DNA of 41,798 bases from a bacterium (lineage in GTDB: Bacteria; Bdellovibrionota; UBA1018). Below the pieces are notes generated by a model. That model was not told where the DNA came from, ran no database searches, and worked only from the letters and a program-made list of their open reading frames with translations. Position 1 is the first letter of the stretch, and each line of letters starts with the position of its first letter. A program made the translations under genes and the position numbers. The DNA lies in NCBI GenBank assembly GCA_019751945.1, contig JAIEMT010000042.1:1-41798 (forward strand), read 5' to 3'. Positions 8,167 to 14,554 of this stretch are shown piece by piece.

Positions 8167-8577
8167 GTGAAGATTTTATTTCTTTGTGTAGCAAACTCTG
8201 CTCGGAGTCAGATGGCCGAGGGATTAGCGCGAAAAATCTTTGGAGCGGCGGTAGAAATTCAGAGTGCTGGGAGCGATCCCAGTGGCAAAGTCCATCCTCT
8301 TGCCATTCAGGTCATGAAGGAAATGGGCATTGATATTTCGGTGCATCGATCAAAGTCTTGGGAGGAGCTCCCCCCGCAGTTCTTTATCGGTCTGAACTAC
8401 GTGATTACTCTTTGCGCGGAAGAGATCTGTCCCGTAATTGCCGTGAAGGCAGAGAAATTGAATTGGGGAATGCCGGATCCCGCTGCGGGTGATTTAGAGA
8501 GGGACCGACTGGAAGCATTTCGAAAGACCCGGGATGCGATTCATACGAGACTTTTGGAATTTCGAAGATCTCAATGA
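8167..8577 (+). CDS. arsC: Arsenate reductase, LMW-PTP/thioredoxin-coupled type
   Basis: 136 residues starting at GTG 8167, two nt after the aquaporin stop; upstream in-frame starts would lie inside the channel gene. A P-loop CVANSARS (Cys7-x5-Arg13) binds arsenate. A redox pair Cys83/Cys88 in TLCAEEICP relays the disulfide to thioredoxin. The Asp-Pro general acid is in GMPDPAAGD (Asp104). Cytosolic reduction of arsenate to arsenite, which would then exit through the neighbouring channel. Last gene of the merR operon. A thioredoxin gene lies elsewhere in the window (24069). Confidence 0.93.
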   Translation: MKILFLCVANSARSQMAEGLARKIFGAAVEIQSAGSDPSGKVHPLAIQVMKEMGIDISVHRSKSWEELPPQFFIGLNYVITLCAEEICPVIAVKAEKLNWGMPDPAAGDLERDRLEAFRKTRDAIHTRLLEFRRSQ

Positions 8578-8637
8578 CGCGGAGAATTTGAAGTCTATGG
8601 GGCCAGTCCTCCCTTGCCTTTGTTTGCCTTCTGTTTC

Positions 8638-8666
8638 TTGACAAAGAATAACGCGAATTGTTATCT
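8638..8666 (+). promoter_or_regulatory. Possible sigma70-like promoter for the 8675 gene
   Basis: A perfect -35 TTGACA (8638-8643). Downstream candidates for -10 are imperfect: TTATCT at 17 bp spacing or TGTTAT at 15 bp. The predicted transcription start is only a few nt before the ATG at 8675, which lacks an SD. Confidence 0.4.
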
Positions 8667-8674
8667 GATGAAAC

Positions 8675-9046
8675 ATGTGGAAGGTGTGGCAAGTCGCTCT
8701 TTTGTTTTTGGGTGCAGCAATCTGTAATCGCAGTTTTGCGGCTTCTTTCCAGGGCACTTACATCTTTCATTCCTCCGCGGTGATTCCTTTTTACGACAAA
8801 ACTCTTTTGATAGGCGACGAAGTTGCCGGAATGTTTATTTGCTCGTCGTGGCCACGCTTAGAGACTGGGAATTTTAGAATTGGATTCCGATCCACTTTTA
8901 ATTCTGATTTTCAGAGGCTCCCCCTTAGCAAAGAAGCTAACGATGTCATCTGCGTGCGCGATGAAAATCTCTTACTTCGCATAGGGCGCGATCGATTTCT
9001 TCAGGTCACGATCGAAAACGGTCAGGTGACGAAACTCGGTTTCTAG
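8675..9046 (+). CDS. Small secreted protein, unknown function
   Basis: 123 residues with a signal peptide (VWQVALLFLGAAICNRSFA). The mature part is beta-rich, about 100 residues with two Cys (FICSS and VICVR). Not recognised. No SD precedes the ATG. It is the last gene before the left copy of the direct repeat at 9060. Confidence 0.65.
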   Translation: MWKVWQVALLFLGAAICNRSFAASFQGTYIFHSSAVIPFYDKTLLIGDEVAGMFICSSWPRLETGNFRIGFRSTFNSDFQRLPLSKEANDVICVRDENLLLRIGRDRFLQVTIENGQVTKLGF

Positions 9047-9059
9047 ACCTACAAGGAAT

Positions 9060-9111
9060 CTAGAAAATATTCTTTAAGTTCTGAAACTCTCTCTCTTTCT
9101 TGATTCTGAAT
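9060..9111. repeat. Left copy of about 50-bp direct repeat (putative att-like end)
   Basis: 52 bp matching 12096-12143 at 46 of 48 aligned positions, with a 4-nt insertion (TTTC) in this copy. The right copy is the last 15 codons and stop of the secreted-protein gene at 12096-13115. This left copy is therefore a stranded gene-end fragment, frameshifted by the 4-nt difference. Identity stops abruptly on both sides. Confidence 0.85.
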
Positions 9112-9240
9112 AGGGTGTGAAAAAGCAAGCTAAGGCCTGAGAAAAAGGGGGGTGGTGAGAGTATCTTTTAATAAATAACTGGAATATCAGCAAGTTAGTT
9201 ATATGAAGTGATGTCCGATTATAAACAAAGTGAGTTCCAA

Positions 9241-9268
9241 TTGACTTTCAATTTAGAATGGATAAAAT
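9241..9268 (+). promoter_or_regulatory. Sigma70-like promoter overlapping the RHH gene start
   Basis: TTGACT (9241-9246), 16-bp spacer, TAAAAT (9263-9268). The expected transcription start is near 9275, after the first ATG of the frame (9258) and at the second ATG (9276), suggesting leaderless initiation there. Confidence 0.55.
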
Positions 9269-9491
9269 TTTAAATATGGGACCACTAGAACGTCGTATGC
9301 CAAGGGACATGGCTATCAAGAAAAAGCGGGTTCCGGTTTCTGCTAGGATTCTGGAAGAGACCAACGCGGTCTTGATGGTTCATGCAAAAAAGAACGAGAT
9401 GTCACTTGCGGAGCTGACTGCGCACATCTTGGATGATTACGTAGTGTGGTTAGTCAAAACGTTAAAGGAGGAAGACTCAAGAAAGAAGTAA
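9258..9491 (+). CDS. Small ribbon-helix-helix-like protein
   Basis: Up to 77 residues. The core has the pattern of Arc/CopG-type ribbon-helix-helix proteins: a beta strand KKRVPVSARI, helix LEETNAVLMVHAKKN, turn EMS, helix LAELTAHILDDYVVWLVKTL, then a charged tail. Such proteins bind DNA as dimers. The ATG at 9258 lacks an SD and overlaps a promoter -10, so the ATG at 9276 is a likelier start; 9297 and 9309 are also possible. The dyad 30 nt downstream (9521-9549) is a candidate operator. It is the first gene inside the repeat-bounded segment. Confidence 0.68.
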   Translation: MDKILNMGPLERRMPRDMAIKKKRVPVSARILEETNAVLMVHAKKNEMSLAELTAHILDDYVVWLVKTLKEEDSRKK

Positions 9492-9520
9492 TTTTGATAC
9501 ATTATAAAATTTTAGAGTGT

Positions 9521-9556
9521 TGGGTTTGACAAAATAAAATCCAAACCCAGTAATAA
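9521..9556 (+). promoter_or_regulatory. Promoter with overlapping operator-like dyad
   Basis: TTGACA (9526-9531) is embedded in an inverted repeat TGGGTTTG (9521-9528) / CAAACCCA (9542-9549). Possible -10 elements are AGTAAT (17 bp spacing) or TAATAA (19 bp). A regulator bound to the dyad would cover the -35. It probably drives the genes starting at 9651. Confidence 0.5.
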
Positions 9557-9650
9557 TTATATAGGCCATGGGGTCTATGAAACTACAAAACCTACTCTTA
9601 TCACCCCTGTTCACTTGAGGTGCCGACAGGGCCGCAGAAGGGAGGAAATT

Positions 9651-9971
9651 ATGTCGACAGTCCATCGTTTCTTTCAGTTCGCTTATACAACGGTCATTTT
9701 CTTTTCACTTTTTCTGGCTTGGAGTTCCGTTGGACCGGCCAACGGATTCGCCGATTTCCCTGGATATCGGTTTGATCAGAACCATTCCAACCGTGGTCCA
9801 GCTCAGGTTCAAGCCACCTGCTCAATAACTCCTCTGAGTTTTCTCAATACTAAATCTTGTAAGGAGGAAGGCGCAGAGTTTTGGAAGCTCATTGATACCA
9901 ATCGGATCAGTGGCGATTCCACCCAAAAAGCGGACTACAAAACTTTTCCACCACAACCCCAACTCAACTAA
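9651..9971 (+). CDS. Small secreted protein, unknown function
   Basis: 106 residues from the ATG at 9651, chosen because GGGAGGAAATT gives a strong SD; the frame continues upstream but without good signals. N-terminal hydrophobic signal (FAYTTVIFFSLFLAWSSVGPANGFA), then a short polar chain with two Cys (ATCSITP, KSCKEE). Not recognised. Heads the run of small genes leading to hsp20. Confidence 0.65.
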   Translation: MSTVHRFFQFAYTTVIFFSLFLAWSSVGPANGFADFPGYRFDQNHSNRGPAQVQATCSITPLSFLNTKSCKEEGAEFWKLIDTNRISGDSTQKADYKTFPPQPQLN

Positions 9972-10001
9972 CTCTTAGCTCGAATAGAAGGGAGGATTTC
10001 T

Positions 10002-10217
10002 ATGAAAAGCACACTAAAAAAACGAAGGGAGTCATTCTCATCGTCGACTGAAGGAGAAAAGCGGAAGCGCAACTGCAACATATGTTCAATACAGTTCCAT
10101 CCGAAAACTCCGTTTGATCGTTACTGCCCAACTTGCAAGGAGCACAGCGAACTTCTGAAGTTCTCCGAATGGCTTCCCGAGTTGGATACGGACGTTGACC
10201 TAAAAAAAATCGCATAA
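10002..10217 (+). CDS. Small zinc-ribbon-like protein
   Basis: 71 residues with a strong SD (GGGAGG, about 9 nt upstream). A basic head (KKRRESFSSS, KRKRN) precedes CNIC and, 14 residues later, CPTC: a four-Cys knuckle pattern that should bind one zinc. The C-terminus is acidic and may be helical. Probably a nucleic-acid or protein-binding adaptor; no family recognised. Confidence 0.72.
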   Translation: MKSTLKKRRESFSSSTEGEKRKRNCNICSIQFHPKTPFDRYCPTCKEHSELLKFSEWLPELDTDVDLKKIA

Positions 10218-10249
10218 TTTACACAGGAGAGATGAAAGGGGGAAGTGTC

Positions 10250-10585
10250 ATGAATAATCAATTTCATTTCAAAAACTTTGAACCTGATTTTCAGCTGAGA
10301 CTTCAGGCAAATATTGTCCTGAATCGTACTCTGGACGTTGCTCCTTATGGAGCCACGGCCATCGGCTTATTGGAAAAACGCGGCGAAGAGGACTATTGCT
10401 GTGCACTCGACATTTACTCGAAACAGGGACCATTTATGGCGAGTGCTGTTGGCGAAACGGCGGAAAAGGCGCTGCAGTGTTTAGAAGAAAAAATTAAGAA
10501 GCAGATTTCTTGGTGGAAGTCGAATCGCGGTGGCCCCATGCCTCCAAGCATGGTGATGGGGCATCCGGCGGTCGCGGCCTCTTGA
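10250..10585 (+). CDS. HPF-like-fold small protein, paralogue 1
   Basis: 111 residues from ATG 10250 (SD AAGGGGG with 7-nt spacing; the in-frame ATG at 10232 is too close to its SD). Predicted order is strand (QFHFKNF), helix (FQLRLQANIVLNRTLDVAP), three strands (ATAIGLLEKR, YCCALDIYS, FMASAVG), helix (TAEKALQCLEEKIKKQISWWK). This is the beta-alpha-beta3-alpha order of ribosome hibernation factors (HPF/RaiA). It aligns along its length with the protein at 11340. The ribosome link is inference only. It lies between the Zn-ribbon gene and hsp20. Confidence 0.7.
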   Translation: MNNQFHFKNFEPDFQLRLQANIVLNRTLDVAPYGATAIGLLEKRGEEDYCCALDIYSKQGPFMASAVGETAEKALQCLEEKIKKQISWWKSNRGGPMPPSMVMGHPAVAAS

Positions 10586-10653
10586 CAAGAAAAAAACTGA
10601 AACCATTTTTTAGAACAGAGGCAGTTATCAACGAAATGAAAGGAGAAATCACT

Positions 10654-11220
10654 ATGAACACTAATAATAACGGACTGACGGTTTGGCCAGCAATTTGGAA
10701 AGACGCATGGAGTCCGATTTCGGATCTTCGTCGTGAGTTCGATCGTCTTTTTGATGACTGGGCAACTCCAACGTCACGAGGACTGAGAACCGAATACACA
10801 TTCGTCCCGGCCTGCGATGTTGAAGAGGACGAAGAGCACTATCTTCTGACCCTTGAAATGGCTGGAATGAAAAAAGACGACATCAAGCTTGAAGTCAACG
10901 ACGGCCAGCTGACGATTTCTGGCGAAAGGCACCAGGAAAACAAAAGAACGGAAGATGGCCGCAGGTACTCCGAGCGACGCTTTGGGAAATTTCAAAGAAG
11001 TTTCGCTCTTCCCGTAGGAGTCGATGCAAGTCGAGTGGAGGCAAACTATCAAGACGGCATCTTAAGAGTGATGCTTCCCAAGGCGGAGAGCTCAAAGCCG
11101 CGCCAGATCAAGATTGGCAGCGGTAGCACAGGTTTCTTTGGAAAGCTGTTAGGTCCAAAGAATGAAAAGGAGGAGTTGCATTCATCTAGCGACTATCGAA
11201 AAGAAAAAGTGGCTTCATGA
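10654..11220 (+). CDS. Hsp20/alpha-crystallin small heat-shock protein
   Basis: 188 residues. The start at 10654 is set by AAAGGAG 6-7 nt upstream and the normal Hsp20 N-terminus (WSPISDLRREFDRLFDDW). The alpha-crystallin domain covers about residues 48-145: FVPACDVEEDEEHYLLTLEMAGMKKDDIKLEV, GQLTISGER, FGKFQRSFALP, then the diagnostic YQDGILRVMLPKAE. An ATP-independent holdase that keeps unfolding proteins soluble, usually as large oligomers. The C-terminal tail is long and charged and contains SKPRQIKIGSG. It sits between two paralogous HPF-like genes inside the repeat-bounded segment and is followed by a terminator. Confidence 0.95.
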   Translation: MNTNNNGLTVWPAIWKDAWSPISDLRREFDRLFDDWATPTSRGLRTEYTFVPACDVEEDEEHYLLTLEMAGMKKDDIKLEVNDGQLTISGERHQENKRTEDGRRYSERRFGKFQRSFALPVGVDASRVEANYQDGILRVMLPKAESSKPRQIKIGSGSTGFFGKLLGPKNEKEELHSSSDYRKEKVAS

Positions 11221-11230
11221 ATAAGTAGCT

Positions 11231-11283
11231 TCTAACTAGACCAGAAGGTCCGAGGGTTCGAGTCTCGGACGGTAGTTCAATGG
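11231..11283 (+). other. tRNA-like fragments in unusual order
   Basis: CTTCTAA (an Arg-UCU-type anticodon loop) at about 11230-11236 is followed by a T-arm-like hairpin: a 7-bp stem 11248-11254 / 11264-11270 with loop GGTTCGAGT. Directly after it comes GGTAGTTCAATGG (11271-11283), identical to a common tRNA D-arm. The segment cannot form a normal tRNA in this order. It may be a remnant of neighbouring tRNA genes fused by deletion. Confidence 0.4.
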
Positions 11284-11322
11284 GGCCCCTGCTTTCTCTG
11301 ATGAGAACAGGGGCCTCTCTTT
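11284..11322 (+). terminator. Rho-independent terminator after hsp20
   Basis: A perfect 8-bp stem GGCCCCTG (11284-11291) / CAGGGGCC (11308-11315) with a 16-nt loop, followed by TCTCTTTAT. Placed between hsp20 and the second HPF-like gene. Confidence 0.75.
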
Positions 11323-11339
11323 ATAACTCGGGGTGATCT

Positions 11340-11684
11340 ATGAAAAAACCCAGTTATGAGTTTAAATTTAACCTGACCCATATCGATTCCGATCTGAAAA
11401 GAAAGGCAAACCTGAGGCTCGTAGAGCTTCTCACCTTAGCGCCTCCTGGTGCCAGGGCCTTCGGTGTGATGAACAAGGATGGTCCGCACTATATTTCTGC
11501 GATCGAAGTGAGTTCTCCCTACCGTTGTTTTTTTCAAAAAGCTGTCGGCCTTACGCCAGCATCCGCACTCAGTCGAGTATTGGAACGAGTCGAGGACGCA
11601 CTCTACCGCTGGCGTTATGGTGGCGGAAATCACGGAGAGGAATTCCAAAGTGATACTGGGCCCATGAATAAGGGGGTCGCATAG
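11340..11684 (+). CDS. HPF-like-fold small protein, paralogue 2
   Basis: 114 residues with the same pattern as the 10250 protein: strand SYEFKFNL, helix DLKRKANLRLVELLTLAP, strands ARAFGVMN, HYISAIEVS, CFFQKAVG, and helix TPASALSRVLERVEDALYRWR. Shared landmarks are an AP-GA turn, a central A-E/D-V/I-S strand and an aromatic-basic end to the last helix. GGGGTGATC just before the ATG is an extended SD match. The two copies flank hsp20. Family membership in HPF is not established. Confidence 0.68.
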   Translation: MKKPSYEFKFNLTHIDSDLKRKANLRLVELLTLAPPGARAFGVMNKDGPHYISAIEVSSPYRCFFQKAVGLTPASALSRVLERVEDALYRWRYGGGNHGEEFQSDTGPMNKGVA

Positions 11685-11783
11685 GAATTTTTTCATCACT
11701 GTCAGTCTCCTTTGGTCCAGCATTATTGACACGAGGCGGCTGAGGTCCAGGTTGGCTCCATTCTTTTAGGGAGTTTCAAAAGG

Positions 11784-11808
11784 CCCGCGCTAGCTTAATT
11801 AGCGCGGG
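11784..11808. other. Strong hairpin before a small GTG-start ORF
   Basis: A perfect 9-bp stem CCCGCGCTA (11784-11792) / TAGCGCGGG (11800-11808) with a 7-nt loop. Read on the minus strand it is followed by CCTTTTGAAA, so it could terminate the minus-strand gene at 12096-13115. Read on the plus strand it ends exactly at the GTGGTG start region of the 51-residue ORF and could occlude it. Confidence 0.6.
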
Positions 11809-11810
11809 TG

Positions 11811-11966
11811 GTGAGCGTGGCAGACGAGTTCTGCCAGTTCGTGCTGAAAAATCCGGATTCACCTGGGATGTCGCCCCGAGAAGCGCTCGAACGTTTGACC
11901 GCGCTTTATAGAAATGTTTTAGAGCCAGAGTATCTCAAGGTGCTTGAACGAAATTTAAGCGCGTAA
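11811..11966 (+). CDS. Small helical protein, 51 residues, GTG start
   Basis: GTG at 11811 (also possible at 11808 and 11817) to TAA at 11964. The product has amphipathic helices: ADEFCQFVLKNPD, a Pro/Gly turn, MSPREALERLTALYRN, VLEPEYLKVLERNLSA. Composition is protein-like, with no rare-residue bias. No clear SD; the start lies against the hairpin at 11784-11808. Family not recognised. The plus-strand gap 11685-12024 otherwise holds only this ORF and the hairpin. Confidence 0.5.
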   Translation: MSVADEFCQFVLKNPDSPGMSPREALERLTALYRNVLEPEYLKVLERNLSA

Positions 11967-12024
11967 TCGAGGGAGTTGCCCTTCGACTCCTTCAAGTGCG
12001 ACCTCTTGTTTTGGAGGATTTTGT

Positions 12025-12099
12025 ATGAACCAAGAAACTCTTATTCAGAAAATAAAGGAAAAAGCGCGGCTAGAAAAGAAGTATCGCCGCGAAGACTAG
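12025..12099 (+). CDS. 24-residue basic micro-ORF
   Basis: ATG 12025 preceded by TTGGAGGATTTTGT, a strong SD at good spacing. The product is highly charged and helical: an acidic-polar start (MNQETLIQKIKEK) then a basic end (ARLEKKYRRED). Its TAG interlocks with the TAG of the convergent gene at 12096 (CTAG, 12096-12099), so it ends exactly at the right-hand direct repeat. Function unknown. Confidence 0.5.
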   Translation: MNQETLIQKIKEKARLEKKYRRED

Positions 12100-12143
12100 A
12101 AAATTTTCTTTAAGTTCTGACACTCTCTCTCTTGATTCTGAAT
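12096..12143. repeat. Right copy of the direct repeat, inside a gene 3' end
   Basis: 48 bp matching 9060-9111. In this copy the sequence encodes, on the minus strand, the last residues (IQNQERECQNLKKIF) and stop of the secreted-protein gene, in frame. Confidence 0.85.
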
Positions 12144-13115
12144 GGCTGCCACTTTCTTGGGATCGGGCTGGGCATTCTCGCCGAGATAGTCCCTCAACTG
12201 GCGAGCGACTTGCTTCAAGCGGTCCGAGCACCTTGCCATCTCTCGAAAGAGGGGAAGGCAACTCCTCGTGCTCCTAGACCAGTGACGGTCGACGAGTTGG
12301 GATAAAAGTTGGGTCTTAGGATCGTAACCAAAAATACGGGGAGCAGTGATTTCGAATTGAGCGGGTGTGTTTACGTCGATGATGACATCGCTCTTGGAAA
12401 TGAGCATGCCGTGGGTATCGAGCCCCTGGAGATATAAAGGTCTGTTGGCGAATGAGATCAGGTCTTTGCTGGATGTTCCGAAGTATTCTCCAGAGAGTTT
12501 GAGGACTTCTCCCACAGCTGGGAGTTGGGTTTTCTCTCCGAAAGATGTCCCGAGCCACCCTCTTTCATACACATAGACGGGCCTGGAGTAGCCATCGTAA
12601 ATAGTTGGGAAGTAGCCTCGGTAATCGGGTTCGGGATTTTTGACAGTGGAAGTTCTGGAGTCCTGTCCTGAGAGGTAGCCGAGAACCGCACCCCCTGGTC
12701 CTCCAAAAAAGTAACCGACAGCTGCTAAAGTTCCTTGATTGCCCTCTTCAGTTCTCTCGAGAGTGGGCTCTGCTCTCCATTCTTGATACCTCTTTGGAAG
12801 ATCTTGGATAGTGCGGTTGAAGTTTCCGAAATCTGCGAGGGCCTGAGGAATCCAAAAAAGCTCTTCTAAGCCCCGGTATTGGGCTCCTGTGAGGCCTCTG
12901 AGTTTATGGTCGCCGAGCCAGCAGGCCACTTTTTCTTGTACAGCTCGCTGGTTGGGATTGATGGACTCGAGCAGAGTCTTGAGAGTTCCATAGGTCTTTG
13001 CAATATCCGCGTCGTCTTCGGTGGCATCTTCTATTCTGACAAAGTCATTCCCTGCAAAGGCAGAAAAAGAGAAGAGTTCCGTCAAAAGGACCAGAGCAAA
13101 CATCCAGTTTTTCAT
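12096..13115 (-). CDS. Secreted protein of unknown function, host gene of the direct repeat
   Basis: 339 residues with a signal peptide (MKNWMFALVLLTELFSFSAFA). The mature chain has a helical N-terminal region, a Gly-rich stretch (GYFFGGPGGAVLGYLSGQ, about residues 133-150), Tyr-rich segments (YFPTIYDGYSRPVYVYERG) and a C-terminal helical region with Cys residues (SCLPLF, ARCSDR, ERECQN). No family recognised. No SD; a TATATA element about 8-13 nt upstream of the ATG hints at a very short leader. The 3' end is duplicated at 9060. Confidence 0.78.
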   Translation of the reverse strand: MKNWMFALVLLTELFSFSAFAGNDFVRIEDATEDDADIAKTYGTLKTLLESINPNQRAVQEKVACWLGDHKLRGLTGAQYRGLEELFWIPQALADFGNFNRTIQDLPKRYQEWRAEPTLERTEEGNQGTLAAVGYFFGGPGGAVLGYLSGQDSRTSTVKNPEPDYRGYFPTIYDGYSRPVYVYERGWLGTSFGEKTQLPAVGEVLKLSGEYFGTSSKDLISFANRPLYLQGLDTHGMLISKSDVIIDVNTPAQFEITAPRIFGYDPKTQLLSQLVDRHWSRSTRSCLPLFREMARCSDRLKQVARQLRDYLGENAQPDPKKVAAIQNQERECQNLKKIF

Positions 13116-13301
13116 GAGGAGTCTATATAATCTCCAAATTGTTGAATCAACTTTATAGAAAAAATAAGGGTACTAAAAGGCAAACAAAGGCGACGGAGGA
13201 CAAGGGGCGGGGAGAAAATGGTTGCTCGGGCCCAGGATTTGGCCACTTCTTTTCGTCGCTTCCAGCTCCTCAAATGCGTAGCCTCCCCTCCGTTCGCTCG
13301 T

Positions 13302-13345
13302 CGCGCCATCCAGGCGCGCCGCCGGTCGTTAAGCGCTGCGCGCTT
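13302..13345. repeat. GC-rich hairpin cluster (REP-like)
   Basis: Two adjacent short hairpins, CGCGCC-ATCCA-GGCGCG (13302-13318) and AAGCGC-TGC-GCGCTT (13331-13345), lie in a non-coding GC-rich block. This resembles repetitive extragenic elements; only one copy is seen here, though a similar GC-rich hairpin style recurs at 41663. Confidence 0.4.
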
Positions 13346-13366
13346 CCCGCCCGTCGCTCACTGCGC

Positions 13367-13387
13367 TTCAAATCCTACCCCCGCTAC
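13367..13387 (+). repeat. Inverted 21-bp copy of the tRNA-fMet 3' end
   Basis: An exact 21-nt copy of the T-loop/acceptor 3' part of tRNA-fMet, in the opposite orientation to the gene (whose matching bases are 13455-13475). CCA is not included. The pair could form a long stem around a 67-nt loop. Confidence 0.8.
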
Positions 13388-13452
13388 TCTCGCCGAACGA
13401 GAAAATGGGTTGGGCCTAAATTTAGGTGTAAGTTCGAATGTGGTTTGAAAAT

Positions 13453-13529
<77 letters not shown>

Positions 13530-13559
13530 ACATCAATTGTAATTACCGGAAGCTCGGGT

Positions 13560-13589
13560 AATCTATGTCTTTGGGAAGAGGGAAGTCAA
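13560..13589 (-). promoter_or_regulatory. Promoter of tRNA-fMet
   Basis: On the minus strand, TTGACT (13589-13584), an 18-bp spacer and TAGATT (13565-13560), giving transcription about 25 nt before the mature tRNA 5' end. It abuts the ATG of the divergent hydrolase gene at 13595. Confidence 0.65.
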
Positions 13590-13594
13590 CGTAA

Positions 13595-14554
13595 ATGAAG
13601 AAACCGATGGTTTTGTTCGCGCTCACCCTGCTGGGGGCTGCCGTGGGGCTGATGGCGAGTTTCTACGTCTGGCGCTGGTTTCAGCCCATTGAAGCCAGTG
13701 AGTTTAAAGCGAAACTGGAGCTCCGTTGGAGTGGTGTGAAGACCGTCGAGTACGGCGGTCTCAAAGGTTATCTCCGCAATCATTGTATAGAAAATCCTAC
13801 AGCGGATGCACAACAGTGCGTCTGCGTGGCTTGGATTCACGGGCTCGGGGATCAGGCGCTGACTTGGAAACGCGTTCTCCAAGAAAACCCTCCCACTTGG
13901 AACGAGAAGCGACTCAAGCTGGTGGCGTTGAATCTGCCCGGGTCGGGTGATTCGCCTGCTCCCGCGCAACTCCCCGAAGGCTATCGCGTGAGAAAGCAGG
14001 CCGAAGCTCTCGCTAAAGCGCTTGATCAAGTGCCCGGATGTCCGCGCTGGATGCTCGTTGGTAATAGCTTGGGCGGTTGGGTGGCGACTTGGGTGGCACT
14101 CGATTGGACGAATCGGGTGAATAAACTTCTGCTCGTCGGCCCGGGAGGCTTGAAGTACGAAGGCCTTCACGCTTCGGATCTTCTCAAAACTCCAACCATC
14201 GAAACGCTCAAAGAATTCCAAGCAAAAGCGTACTACCAAGCGAAGCCCTTGCCCGATCATGTTTGGAAGGCCGCACTCGAGCGCATGAAAAAAGGAAATT
14301 CTGCGCAAGTGTTGGCCGCGCAAACTCCGGCGGATTATCTCGACACCTATTTACCAAGCATTCGAATTCCCACTCTGGTTTTTCGAGGTGGTGCGGATCA
14401 GATTGCACCCCGCGAAGTGGTGCAAGAAATGGCTAGGTTGATTCCCGGCGCACTTTACCGCGAGGCGCCCGCTTGCGGTCACTTGCCACAGAAGGAGTGC
14501 GTGGGCGCACTGGTGCGGGTCGTGAACGAACTGGTTCTATTTGGGGCGATATGA
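13595..14554 (+). CDS. Membrane-anchored alpha/beta hydrolase
   Basis: 319 residues. An N-terminal hydrophobic segment (VLFALTLLGAAVGLMASFYVW) serves as signal or anchor. Alpha/beta-hydrolase fold: oxyanion region WIHGLGDQA, nucleophile elbow GNSLGGW (Ser about 158), acid Asp in FRGGADQIAP, and catalytic His in CGHLPQKE near the C-terminus. A lid-like helical insert lies between. Esterase or lipase-type activity is expected in the periplasm or on the membrane; substrate unknown. The last 122 nt overlap the convergent rluB-like gene and include its catalytic His codon. Confidence 0.88.
   Translation: MKKPMVLFALTLLGAAVGLMASFYVWRWFQPIEASEFKAKLELRWSGVKTVEYGGLKGYLRNHCIENPTADAQQCVCVAWIHGLGDQALTWKRVLQENPPTWNEKRLKLVALNLPGSGDSPAPAQLPEGYRVRKQAEALAKALDQVPGCPRWMLVGNSLGGWVATWVALDWTNRVNKLLLVGPGGLKYEGLHASDLLKTPTIETLKEFQAKAYYQAKPLPDHVWKAALERMKKGNSAQVLAAQTPADYLDTYLPSIRIPTLVFRGGADQIAPREVVQEMARLIPGALYREAPACGHLPQKECVGALVRVVNELVLFGAI

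Noticed and set aside
13586..14323. 245-residue minus-strand frame opposite the alpha/beta hydrolase
   Set aside because: The plus strand has all catalytic motifs; the opposite frame has none and covers the tRNA promoter side.
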